Of a stretch of DNA of 64,000 nucleotides, positions 31,986 to 40,112 are shown one piece after another. The DNA is taken from positions 121,627 to 185,626 of the forward strand of contig CAZMYW010000023.1 in assembly GCA_964570625.1 (NCBI GenBank). The letters are read 5' to 3'. Made by a program: the position numbers and the translations under genes. Source of the stretch: JBFLXB01 sp964570625 (GTDB taxonomy: Bacteria; Nitrospirota; Nitrospiria; 2-01-FULL-66-17). The notes under the pieces are model-generated. The model had not been told where the DNA came from, searched no databases, and saw only the letters and a program-made list of their open reading frames with translations. Every line of letters starts with the position of its first letter. Positions within the stretch are counted from its first letter, which is position 1.

Positions 31986-33326
31986 ATGCCTTCAAATCGT
32001 GATGTCGTAATCGTGGGGGGGGGATTTGCGGGGTTGACTGCGGGCGTGGCCCTGGCTGAGCGCGGATTTCGCGTCACGGTGGTGGAGAAGCGCTCGCGTT
32101 TGGGCGGACGCGCGTCATCCTACGTGGATCAGACCACCGGCGAGGTGTTGGACAACGGCCAACACGTGTTCCTGCGCGCCTATCGCGAGACGATTCGGTT
32201 CCTCACCACCATCGGCACGCTCGATCAACTCGCGTTTCAACCCCGGTTAACCCTGGAGGTGGTGGGACCCGGGGAAACCCGTGCGCGTTTTTCCGCCGCG
32301 GGGCTGCCGGCGCCGTGGCACGCGGCCGCGGGATTGCTACGGGCATCCGGACTGTCGTGGGAGACCCGTCGCCAAGGCCTCGCCCTCGGCACCCACCTGT
32401 GGCGTCACGGTGCGACCGACGCCGAGGGCCTGACCGTGACCCAGTGGCTCGACCGTCACGCCCAACCTCACGCGATTCGCGAATACTTCTGGCATCCCCT
32501 GGCGATCGCCACGCTCAACGAACACCCGGACGTCGCGGCCGCCGCGCCGTTCGCCACCGTGCTCGTCAACACCTTTTGCCGGCACGCCTCGTGGTCCGCG
32601 ATCGGCGTTCCCCGCACCGGCCTCGGTTCGCTGTATACCGATGCGGCGCAGCAATTCATCGAGCACCGCGGCGGACGTGTGCTCACCGGGCAGGCGGCAT
32701 CAGGCCTTCGAATAGACCGCGGCCGCGTCACGGATCTGGTGCTCAGCGACGGCAGCGTCATGCCCGCGTCCTGGTTCATCAGCGCGATCCCGTACGTGAA
32801 TCTCTCGGAATTGCTTCCCTCCGAAGTCCAACTGGGGCACATCCAGTTTCTGGCCTCGCAGGGACTGGTCTCGTCCCCCATCATCTCGCTCTACTTGTGG
32901 TTCGACCAGCCGGTGCTGGATCAGCCGATCGTCGGGATGGCGGGCACCACGTGGCAGTGGGCATTCGATCGTCGCGCGTTGCTCGGTCACACCGGGAAAG
33001 ACGGACACGTAGCGTTGGTGATGAGCGCGGCGCACGCATCCATCACCCGCACGACCGACGAACTGGTGGATTCCGCGTTACGCGAACTCCGCGCGCACTT
33101 TCCCGCGGCACGCCACGCCACACTGCGCCACCGCGTGGCCATCAAAGAACCCCACGCCACGTTTTCACCCCGCGTCGGGAGCGATCGATTCCGGCCCGAT
33201 CACCACACGCCGCTGGAGAACTTCTTTTTGGCCGGAGATTGGACGCGCACCGGACTGCCCGCATCGATCGAAGGGGCCGTCCAGAGCGGATACCGCTGCG
33301 CCGAGCTGATCGCGAAGGTTTCCTAG
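31986..33326 (+). CDS. hpnE: Hydroxysqualene dehydroxylase-type FAD desaturase (HpnE)
   Basis: Amine-oxidase-fold flavoenzyme; HpnE reduces hydroxysqualene to squalene for hopanoid or sterol synthesis. The 446-residue protein has the FAD motif VVIVGGGFAGLTAGVALAE (about 7-25) with VVEKRSRLGGRASSY, the family segment LDNGQHVFLRAYRET and the C-terminal FAD contact FLAGDWTRTGLPASIEGAVQ. The reaction is inferred from close resemblance to squalene-associated desaturases; a carotenoid desaturase role is the main alternative. The partners hpnC and hpnD and squalene-hopene cyclase are not in the window. Convergent with thrB. Confidence 0.82.
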   Translation: MPSNRDVVIVGGGFAGLTAGVALAERGFRVTVVEKRSRLGGRASSYVDQTTGEVLDNGQHVFLRAYRETIRFLTTIGTLDQLAFQPRLTLEVVGPGETRARFSAAGLPAPWHAAAGLLRASGLSWETRRQGLALGTHLWRHGATDAEGLTVTQWLDRHAQPHAIREYFWHPLAIATLNEHPDVAAAAPFATVLVNTFCRHASWSAIGVPRTGLGSLYTDAAQQFIEHRGGRVLTGQAASGLRIDRGRVTDLVLSDGSVMPASWFISAIPYVNLSELLPSEVQLGHIQFLASQGLVSSPIISLYLWFDQPVLDQPIVGMAGTTWQWAFDRRALLGHTGKDGHVALVMSAAHASITRTTDELVDSALRELRAHFPAARHATLRHRVAIKEPHATFSPRVGSDRFRPDHHTPLENFFLAGDWTRTGLPASIEGAVQSGYRCAELIAKVS

Positions 33327-33334
33327 GGCAGGCG

Positions 33335-34276
33335 CTACGGAGCGTTGGTCACGACCCTGGCTCCCACCGGGTCGATCGAGGTCACCGTGATCACGCTGTC
33401 CAGCTTCGCTCGGGCAAACGCCTTCTGCATGGCGTCACCGATGCGCCAACCGATGGCCTTGTCGGTGGTGACCGCGAACACGGACGAACCCGCACCGCTG
33501 ATCGAACAGCCCAGCGCACCGGCCTTCAGCGCCGCGCGCTTCACGGCCGGAAACCCGGGAATCAGCGCCGCGCGCGCGGGCTCCACCACCACATCGACGA
33601 TGGAACGGCCGAAGAGATTGGTGTCGTGTTTGGCGACCGAGGCGACGATGGCACAGGCATGGGAACAGTTGGCGATCATCGCCGCGAGTGGGACGCGTTT
33701 GGGCAGCACTTTCCGTGAACGGGCCGTCAGCAACTGGTAGCGTGGTGTGGCCACCACGATGATCGCGCCATCGAGGCCCCCGAGTGATACGACCTCTCGG
33801 GTTTTCGGGTTGGTGACGTTGATGCCGCCGAACAACGACGCGGCGGCGTTGTCCAGGAAGTACCCCCCGCTGACCGACGCCTCGGCCGCGGCGCATGGGA
33901 GCAGCAAATCGGATTTTGAAAGCGGCGAGCCGAAGAGAGCGTTCACGGCGAAACCGCCCGCAATGGCACTCGCCGCGCTGCTTCCAAGGCCGTTGCCCGG
34001 AATGTATTTCTCCAGGATCAGTTCGACGCCAACATCCGCTTTCAAGAGCTTGAGGACTTTGGCCGCGGCAATGCCGGCCGTGTTCTTGCGGGCGTTGATG
34101 GGCAGCGTGCCGTCATCGCCGCGGATCTCGGCGATGACGATCTGACGACCCGGGATCCTCCGCGCGTGTACGGTGTCGCCCAGTCCCGCCAGAGCCATCC
34201 CCAGCACGTCGAAACCCGGCCCGATGTTGCCGACCGACGCCGGGGCGAACACGGTCACCGCATCGAGGGGGTTCAC
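33335..34276 (-). CDS. thrB: Homoserine kinase (GHMP family)
   Basis: Phosphorylates homoserine for threonine synthesis. The 313-residue protein begins (M)NPLDAVTVFAPASVGNIGPG and continues FDVLGMALAGLGD, the ThrB N terminus. It has the GHMP ATP motif IPGNGLGSSAASAIAGGFAV and the C-terminal motif GALGCSISGAGSSVFAV. I chose GTG 34276 because it overlaps the upstream stop (TAGTG), the classical coupling layout; a TTG at 34297 is the alternative. It is the last of three coupled minus-strand genes. No other threonine genes are near. Confidence 0.92.
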   Translation of the reverse strand: MNPLDAVTVFAPASVGNIGPGFDVLGMALAGLGDTVHARRIPGRQIVIAEIRGDDGTLPINARKNTAGIAAAKVLKLLKADVGVELILEKYIPGNGLGSSAASAIAGGFAVNALFGSPLSKSDLLLPCAAAEASVSGGYFLDNAAASLFGGINVTNPKTREVVSLGGLDGAIIVVATPRYQLLTARSRKVLPKRVPLAAMIANCSHACAIVASVAKHDTNLFGRSIVDVVVEPARAALIPGFPAVKRAALKAGALGCSISGAGSSVFAVTTDKAIGWRIGDAMQKAFARAKLDSVITVTSIDPVGARVVTNAP

Positions 34277-34704
34277 TACCGGAGAATCTCCAGGCAACGC
34301 GCGAGAACGGGCACCACGTTGTCCGGTTGCGACAGATCCACCGGGTGTGTGTACCCGATGACCGCATGGTCAGCGGTCACTTCGTACTCTTCGGCAAACT
34401 GCGCCGCGGTCAAGCGCGCCGCGTACGGCTTCGCGATGGTTTGCAGATGGTAGCGCGCGCCCCGGATCAATTCGTCTTCCGCTAAATCTTCAGTGGCCGA
34501 GCCGGCGATCAAGTCGCGCAGTTCCTCCAGGTCAACACCGAACTGACACCGCACGAACCCCAAGGGATCCACCTCCACCAGACAGTGACCCCGCGCCGCC
34601 TCAAAGGCCAAGCCTCCGTCCCCGTTGCTGTCCACGCCCAACCCGCGCGCTTCGAGCCATTTTTTGACGGCGTCCATCACGTTCACCCTCGCGTCGGGAT
34701 TCAT
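34276..34704 (-). CDS. Conserved hypothetical protein between TPR gene and thrB
   Basis: I do not recognise this 142-residue cytoplasmic-looking protein. Visible features are an N-terminal segment (DAVKKWLEARGLGVDSNGDG), a middle with GHCLVEVDPLGFVRCQFGVD and a C-terminal helical part ending VVPVLARCLEILR. No signal peptide, metal motif or membrane helix is seen. The first ATG overlaps the stop of the TPR gene (ATGA) and its TAG overlaps the thrB start. It is translated as part of a coupled trio, so a link to either neighbour is possible but unproved. An internal ATG at 34677 is an alternative start. Confidence 0.6.
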   Translation of the reverse strand: MNPDARVNVMDAVKKWLEARGLGVDSNGDGGLAFEAARGHCLVEVDPLGFVRCQFGVDLEELRDLIAGSATEDLAEDELIRGARYHLQTIAKPYAARLTAAQFAEEYEVTADHAVIGYTHPVDLSQPDNVVPVLARCLEILR

Positions 34705-35477
34705 GCCGAGTGGTCCGCGGCTTCGAGGACCGCCAGGCGCGCGCGATTCTCTTCGTACTTCGGCAGGCTGTATCGCCGGTCGATATCCACCACGATCCGC
34801 AGATGCGCGATCGCGGCGGACCGATCGCCGCGCGCTTCACAAATACCCGCCAAGTGGTAGCGGGCCGCCGCGATCGCGAGTTCATCGCCCGCTCGTTCGG
34901 CCATCGCGCGCGACGTGGAACAACACGCCAACGCCTCATCGAGCCGCCCCATCACATGGTACGTCCGGCCCAGATTGGTATACACCGCGGCGATGCCGCG
35001 ACGATCGTCGGCGCGTCGCATAAGAGCCAGCGCAGCCTCGAAGGCCTCAATTGCGCTGTCGTACTCCCCGGTCTCTCTGGCGAGTAATCCCAGGTTCTGG
35101 TTCAAGACGCCCAACGGTCCGGTCTCGCCAAGCCGCTCCAGGAGGTCGCGGGCCTCGAAATAATACGCGCGGGCGCGTGGCGCCTCCAGCGCGTCAGCCG
35201 CGAGGTTTCCGAGATGCAGCAGGGTCAACGCGATCTGCCGCTCGTTTCCCAGGCGCCGTTCAATGTCCAAGACCTGGCGATACAGCCCTTCGGCGTCCTC
35301 ACGTCGCCCCATGCTGGCGTAGACGTTCGCCAGATTCCCCAGGGCCACGGCCAATGAACGTTCCGACCCGGCCCGTCGTTCGACCTCGAGGGCCTGCTGG
35401 TAACACCGCATCGCAGCGGCCAGGTCGCCTCGGCTGAAGGCTCGGTTCCCGAGTTCGGTAAACGACTGATCCCGCAC
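34701..35477 (-). CDS. Tetratricopeptide-repeat protein
   Basis: The 258-residue protein consists almost entirely of TPR units: about six helical-hairpin repeats such as LGNRAFSRGDLAAAMRCYQQ, LGNLANVYASMGRREDAEG and VYTNLGRTYHVMGRLDEAL. It has no signal peptide and is probably a cytoplasmic protein-interaction scaffold. The start is GTG 35477, where a TATGAT box ends 6 nt upstream (35489-35484), fitting a leaderless mRNA; the longer open frame upstream is low-complexity. It overlaps the next gene by ATGA. It resembles the TPR protein at 60929-61696 in repeat type and length, so the two may be paralogues. Confidence 0.78.
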   Translation of the reverse strand: MRDQSFTELGNRAFSRGDLAAAMRCYQQALEVERRAGSERSLAVALGNLANVYASMGRREDAEGLYRQVLDIERRLGNERQIALTLLHLGNLAADALEAPRARAYYFEARDLLERLGETGPLGVLNQNLGLLARETGEYDSAIEAFEAALALMRRADDRRGIAAVYTNLGRTYHVMGRLDEALACCSTSRAMAERAGDELAIAAARYHLAGICEARGDRSAAIAHLRIVVDIDRRYSLPKYEENRARLAVLEAADHSA

Positions 35478-35608
35478 GGCGCGATCATAACACGGCCCCA
35501 GCCCCGCCTCCAACGGGTGGGAAGCCGCTCCCTTCCCGCACGGGGCGCCGCAGCGGTGCGGTGTACTGTTCTGGACAAACACCGGATGGGGGCTATCCTC
35601 CACCGCGT

Positions 35609-36250
35609 ATGTCGCGAGCGCGGAATATGCGGAATATCTGGGTGGGGGTGGCTGCGGTCGGACTCGTCTCCGTGTTGAACACACCAAAACCCGCGTCGGC
35701 CGACGACGGGTGGTCCCTGATCGACCCCATCGAGATCGGGCTCGCATTCGTCACCAACCTCGCAATTCACGAGTCAGGCCACGTCTTGGTTGCAGAAGGC
35801 GTCGGCGCCGACAAAGCCTCCTTCAAATTCTTCGGCGAAGAGAACGGCTCGTTCTTCTTAGGGCTGAGCACCGCGACGGGGGTCCCGGACGAATCTCTCT
35901 TGCCCTATCGCCTCGGCGGGGAGATCGCCTCGAGTTATACGTTCGAGTTCGCGTTACAGAGTTATCGCCGGCAACCGACCACCTACAACCAAGCGTTGAT
36001 GTTCTTCAGCGGGACGGACTTCTTCTGGTACACCGCATTCGCGTTCTACCTCGCGCCGTACGAGGACCAGCGGTACGATCCGGTCGGTATCCGCGAGTCC
36101 ACCGGATTTTCACGCGGGGTGGTCCTCGCGGCCGCCGCGACGCAACTGGCGACCAATACCTGGCGCGTCGTGTCCGGATCCGACACGGTAGCGCCGTCGT
36201 TCAGTTATGACGAGGAGTCGGCGTTATTTAATCTGACGTTCCGCTTCTAG
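35609..36250 (+). CDS. Exported/membrane protein with HESGH (HExxH) motif
   Basis: Unrecognised protein of 213 residues (ATG 35609; ATG 35627 is an alternative). The N terminus is a signal peptide or anchor (MRNIWVGVAAVGLVSVL, cleavage near ASA). A hydrophobic segment then carries LAIHESGHVLVAEGVGA, an HExxH zinc-metalloprotease-like motif as in site-2-type or M48-like proteases. Later hydrophobic or aromatic stretches (FFSGTDFFWYTAFAFYLAPY, VVLAAAATQLATNTW) could be membrane segments. The final FNLTFRF is reminiscent of an outer-membrane strand end. Protease activity is speculation. A -10-like TATCCT lies 9 nt before the ATG. Copy 5 of the palindromic element follows directly. Confidence 0.6.
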   Translation: MSRARNMRNIWVGVAAVGLVSVLNTPKPASADDGWSLIDPIEIGLAFVTNLAIHESGHVLVAEGVGADKASFKFFGEENGSFFLGLSTATGVPDESLLPYRLGGEIASSYTFEFALQSYRRQPTTYNQALMFFSGTDFFWYTAFAFYLAPYEDQRYDPVGIRESTGFSRGVVLAAAATQLATNTWRVVSGSDTVAPSFSYDEESALFNLTFRF

Positions 36251-36418
36251 GCGCCTGTCCAGGAGCGGCCATCTGCGGCGTTGCCGCTGCGCATCCGGTC
36301 CTCACGTACGACTCAGTACGCTGCGGTCCGGTGCTCGCGGCGCCTGGCGACCCACCTTCAAAAATCGAAATGTCGGAAGTCCCCGAAGGGGGCATCTGAC
36401 CGTTCCTGAACAGGCGCC
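36250..36418 (+). repeat. Palindromic intergenic element, copy 5 (extended)
   Basis: Core CGGCCATCTGCGGCG to CGGCGCCTGGCG. Outer arms GGCGCCTGTCCAGGAGCGG (36250-36268) and CCGTTCCTGAACAGGCGCC (36400-36418) pair with each other. About 45 nt of extra sequence between the core and the right arm make this copy longer than the others. It begins at the stop codon of the preceding gene, between convergent genes. Confidence 0.85.
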
Positions 36419-36441
36419 GACCCCGTTCCCAACGGAAACGA

Positions 36442-37236
36442 CTAGTCCCTAACGAGAGCGTCGGCCAAACGGCCGAACTCCGCGAGATCGAGCGTTTCGC
36501 CGCGCCGAGAGCCTTCGATACCCGCCTGGGGCAGGGCGACCGCCAGCTTGGCCGCATCGAATCCTTCGTCCTTGAGGGCGTTGGGGAGCATCTTGCGCCG
36601 GTGCGCGAAAGACGCACGGACGACGCGAATCAGGACGGCCTCGTCTCGGACTGCAATCGGCGGCACGGACCGCGGGATGATGGTCACCACCGCCGAGTCC
36701 ACGGCGGGGCGGGGGGTAAAACTTCCCGGCGCCACGGCGAACCCTTTCCTGACCTCGGCGGCGTAGGCCACCACCACCGACAACGCGCCATACGCCTTGG
36801 TGCCCGGTCGCGCCACCAGACGGTCCACCACTTCCCGCTGCAACATGAGGACCATCACGCTGACCCGCGCCCGTAATCCCAGCAAACGAAAGAGGATCGG
36901 CGTGGAGAGATAGTAGGGCAAGTTGGCGACCACCTTCAACGGCGACTCGAGGTCCTCGAACGGGTACGTCAGTGCGTCCGCGTGCACCAGGCGCACGTTG
37001 GCGGTGGTCCCGAACTCGGTTTGCAACGCCGCGTGCCACCGCTCATCCAGCTCGATGGCGGTAAGCGTGCCGGCGCGCGCGGCCAACACGCGCGTCAGGA
37101 TGCCGCGCCCGGGTCCGATCTCCACCACATGGTCCTGGCGCGTTACCTGCGCCAGCGCCACGATCTTTTCCGCAAGACGGGGATCCGTGAGAAAACATTG
37201 GCCGAGCGACTTGCGGGGACGAAGCGGAGAGGTCAC
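36442..37236 (-). CDS. rsmA: 16S rRNA (adenine1518/1519-N6)-dimethyltransferase
   Basis: Dimethylates two adjacent adenines in the 3' hairpin of 16S rRNA during 30S maturation. The 264-residue protein starts RPRKSLGQCFLTDPRLAEKI and has SAM motif I VVEIGPGRGILTRVLA (about 37-52), the catalytic motif IV VANLPYYLSTPI (about 103-114) and the KsgA-type PGSFTPRPAVDSAVV, SFAHRRKMLPNAL and C-terminal helical parts. It lies 31 nt downstream of the Cache-HAMP-GAF gene and is the last of the minus-strand run that begins at gpsA. Confidence 0.94.
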   Translation of the reverse strand: MTSPLRPRKSLGQCFLTDPRLAEKIVALAQVTRQDHVVEIGPGRGILTRVLAARAGTLTAIELDERWHAALQTEFGTTANVRLVHADALTYPFEDLESPLKVVANLPYYLSTPILFRLLGLRARVSVMVLMLQREVVDRLVARPGTKAYGALSVVVAYAAEVRKGFAVAPGSFTPRPAVDSAVVTIIPRSVPPIAVRDEAVLIRVVRASFAHRRKMLPNALKDEGFDAAKLAVALPQAGIEGSRRGETLDLAEFGRLADALVRD

Positions 37237-37267
37237 GGTCCTGACGTCGTCCGTGATCTTGAGGGGA

Positions 37268-39037
37268 TCAGGAGCCGGCGAGGTTCTTGAACACGGCGAA
37301 GAGGCGCGCGTTCTCCACCACCACGCCCGCCTGGTGGCCGATCGACGCGAAAAACTCTTGCTCCTCGGGCGTGGGGACGCGCGGCTTGAGATATACCAGC
37401 ACGATGGCGCCCACGGTCCTCTCCTTGGCCCGGAGAGGAATCCCGATCAGGGACTTGGCTTGGCGCGTAAAGGCCTGGTATTCGATGTCCTGGGCGGTGT
37501 CTGGCACGACCACCAAATCTCCGACCGCCAACACTTGCTGAACGACGGATTCCGCGAGATGGGTCATTTCGTCCTGCGCCGTCACCACGTGCGGCCGGCC
37601 GTGCAGCGTGATCCCGCGGTCGGGTTCGGCCAATCCGATCACCACGGCGTGAGCCTCCAGGCCGCCGAGCACCTTGTTGAGCAACTCGCCCAAGACGTCG
37701 TCGAGCGACTGCGCCTTGTTCAGGGACGAGGCGATCGCGTACAAGAGAAACAGTTCTTGATTCCGTTGCTCGAGCTGGCTCGTTCGCAGTGCCAGCGCGC
37801 GCGTCCGCTCTTCCACCATCCGCTCCAACTCGTTGTAGGAGGTGGACAGCTTGGCGGCCATCTCATTGATCCCCCGCGCGAGCACGCCGATCTCATCGTC
37901 GGTGTCCACGTAGATGCGGTGGTTGAGATTGCCGTTCCCGATCATCTGCGCGCCGCTCTGCACGATCTGGATGGGCCGGACGATGCGTTTGGCGGCCGCC
38001 AACCCCAAGAGCAGCAACAATCCGATGGCGGCCGCTCCCGACACGATGATCCACAACAGCAACGTGTAGACCGGTCCGTAGGTCTCACGGGGATCCTGGC
38101 TGGTAAAGATGTACCAGACCTTGCCCCCGAAGTTCGTGCCTGGCATCGTTGAGGCTTGAACCGGAGCAAACCCGTTGATGGCTTCCGAACCGGGGTAGTG
38201 CACGTCATGGGTCGTGGTGTGCCACCCCCGCCCGCCGCTGACCACCGAGGCCACCAGCGTGGGGTGTAGGGTGTGGCTCTTGATGGGAAAGATCGGACAG
38301 AACAGCAGGGTGCCGTCGGAGGCCACCAGCATGGTGTGATCCGTGCGCCCGACTTGGATCGAGGTCACCCATTGGTAAAACGCCCGCGCATCGTGCACCA
38401 TGGCCAGGACGCCTTCCACGCGGCCGTCCCGTCGGATCGGCGTGGCGATGATGAACACGTACCGGGCCAGAGTGTCGTCGAACACCACGTCGCTCATAAA
38501 CAACCGGCCCTGCCCGTTGGCGTAGGCTTCCCGCCACCAGGACGATTCACCGTAGACCGAAGCCGAGGGTTTGCGGGTGGCCGCGACCACGCGCCCGCGC
38601 GCGTCCGCCGCGATTACGATCTCGTGGGTCGGATGATCGAGCGACTGCTGTCCCGCCATCCGCATGAACGCGCGAAACGCTTCGGCGGCCTGGTTGTCCA
38701 CCACCCGCGAGACCTCGCGGTCCGCGGCGCCCAATTCCGCCCAGTTGGTCTCAATCTGACCGTCCATGGCGGGCGACAGGGGCTGCGTGTTGGATTGCTC
38801 GATCACGGCGAACACTTCCTTGAGCCCGGCCAAAAACACGGCCTGTTCGACGTGGTGGTTGATCAACTCATCCAGTTTTTTGGCCGTGACGTCGGCAAGC
38901 TCTTCGAAGTTCGCACCGATCGTGCGTTTGAGCGTGGACTTGCCGATGAAATACACGAGGGAGAGCCCGAGCAGGAGGGACGACACACCCACGATCAGGA
39001 TCGACAAGACGATCCGTCTTTGTACGCTGTCCCGCAC
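37268..39037 (-). CDS. Cache-HAMP-GAF membrane sensor without visible output domain
   Basis: The 589-residue protein has TM1 (IVLSILIVGVSSLLLGLSLVY, about 12-32), a large periplasmic double-Cache-like region (with SSWWREAYANGQGRLF and DHTMLVASDGTLL), TM2 (LLLWIIVSGAAAIGLLLLL, about 326-345), a HAMP domain (RIVRPIQIVQSG), a coiled coil (NELERMVEERTRAL) and a C-terminal GAF domain (SIGHQAGVVVENARLF). Such proteins usually continue into a histidine kinase, GGDEF or phosphatase domain; this one stops after GAF. GTG 39037, with GGGG before it, is chosen; the open frame extends upstream. Signal and partner are unknown. Confidence 0.8.
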   Translation of the reverse strand: MRDSVQRRIVLSILIVGVSSLLLGLSLVYFIGKSTLKRTIGANFEELADVTAKKLDELINHHVEQAVFLAGLKEVFAVIEQSNTQPLSPAMDGQIETNWAELGAADREVSRVVDNQAAEAFRAFMRMAGQQSLDHPTHEIVIAADARGRVVAATRKPSASVYGESSWWREAYANGQGRLFMSDVVFDDTLARYVFIIATPIRRDGRVEGVLAMVHDARAFYQWVTSIQVGRTDHTMLVASDGTLLFCPIFPIKSHTLHPTLVASVVSGGRGWHTTTHDVHYPGSEAINGFAPVQASTMPGTNFGGKVWYIFTSQDPRETYGPVYTLLLWIIVSGAAAIGLLLLLGLAAAKRIVRPIQIVQSGAQMIGNGNLNHRIYVDTDDEIGVLARGINEMAAKLSTSYNELERMVEERTRALALRTSQLEQRNQELFLLYAIASSLNKAQSLDDVLGELLNKVLGGLEAHAVVIGLAEPDRGITLHGRPHVVTAQDEMTHLAESVVQQVLAVGDLVVVPDTAQDIEYQAFTRQAKSLIGIPLRAKERTVGAIVLVYLKPRVPTPEEQEFFASIGHQAGVVVENARLFAVFKNLAGS

Positions 39038-39110
39038 GATTCGCCCCAGGGTCAGGGCGATGTTACCACTACGCCGTCCGTAAACGCGAGGAGAGGGCGG
39101 TGTGGGTCGG

Positions 39111-40112
39111 TCACCAGTTGGCGACGTAGACGCCGAAGCCCACGTAGAGCACCGCCCCCGCGATGAGATAGGCCGGGCGCCACGTCCCCCGCGTGGCGAT
39201 CGTGGCATAGAGGACCGCCCCAGCGATCAAGGCCATCCAGGCGCTGATCATGCCGTAGGTGTCCAGCTGCCACGGGGTCCCGATCAGCCCCACCGCGACC
39301 GGAAACGTGCCCTGGAATACCATCGCACCGGTGATGTTGCCGACCGCCAGCGTGTCTTTCTTCTGAGCGATCCAGATCAGGCTGTTCAGTTTTTCTGGCA
39401 GTTCGGTGGCCACCGGGGTGATGAGCAGCGACAAGAGCAGGGGGGAGATCCCCACCATCGTGGCCACCGACTGTACGGTGCCCACGAACAGGTGGGCACC
39501 CCAGATGATCACGGCCAGCGCGGCGAGTACTTGAACCACGATGAACACGCTCGACGGGTTGGCGCTGCGGCGGGCCAGGTAGAGCGGGGCCAGGGCTTCG
39601 CCGTGGGCCGCGCCGTCGTGGCTCACGATGACTTTCAGATAGACCAGGTACAGCGCGATCAGACCGATCGCGACCACCACATGGAGGGCCTTTGAATCGA
39701 CCAGAGACGCGCCGATCGCCGCCGCGTATCCCATCAGGAAAAACCGCAGGTCGATGGCGACCGCTCCGGCATCGAGCTTGAAGGTTTTGGGTCGTCGGCC
39801 GAGGAACGCGAAGGTCAGCAGCCCGGCCCCCAGCAACGGCAGCGTCAGCGTGCTCAACATGAACGGCGCACCCAGAATCGCCCCGATCCCGATCGCTTGG
39901 CGGTCGGCTCCCTCGCCGAAAAAGATCGCGATGATCGGGATCACGGTCTCGGGCAGCGCGGTGCCCACGCCAGCGAAGACGCTGCCCACCACGCCGTCCG
40001 ACACCCCTAGACGTCTGCCGAGCCACTCCACCCCGTTGGTGAACAGCGCGCTGCCCGCCAGGATCACGATGATCGCCACGATCACCGCGGTGACGAGGAT
40101 AGCCAACGTCAT
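39111..40112 (-). CDS. Sodium/calcium exchanger-family cation antiporter
   Basis: CaCA-superfamily membrane antiporter (YrbG/CaxA-like). The 333-residue protein has about ten hydrophobic helices and the two alpha-repeat motifs: first SVFAGVGTALPETVIPIIAI (about 44-63), second LITPVATELPEKLNSLIWIA followed by AVGNITGAMVFQGTFPVAVG. The acidic residues of GTALPE and TELPE are the ion ligands known from the family. The exchanged ion is not certain. The ATG overlaps the larC stop (ATGA), so it is translationally coupled to nickel-cofactor genes, and a 73-nt gap separates it from the sensor gene. Confidence 0.86.
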   Translation of the reverse strand: MTLAILVTAVIVAIIVILAGSALFTNGVEWLGRRLGVSDGVVGSVFAGVGTALPETVIPIIAIFFGEGADRQAIGIGAILGAPFMLSTLTLPLLGAGLLTFAFLGRRPKTFKLDAGAVAIDLRFFLMGYAAAIGASLVDSKALHVVVAIGLIALYLVYLKVIVSHDGAAHGEALAPLYLARRSANPSSVFIVVQVLAALAVIIWGAHLFVGTVQSVATMVGISPLLLSLLITPVATELPEKLNSLIWIAQKKDTLAVGNITGAMVFQGTFPVAVGLIGTPWQLDTYGMISAWMALIAGAVLYATIATRGTWRPAYLIAGAVLYVGFGVYVANW

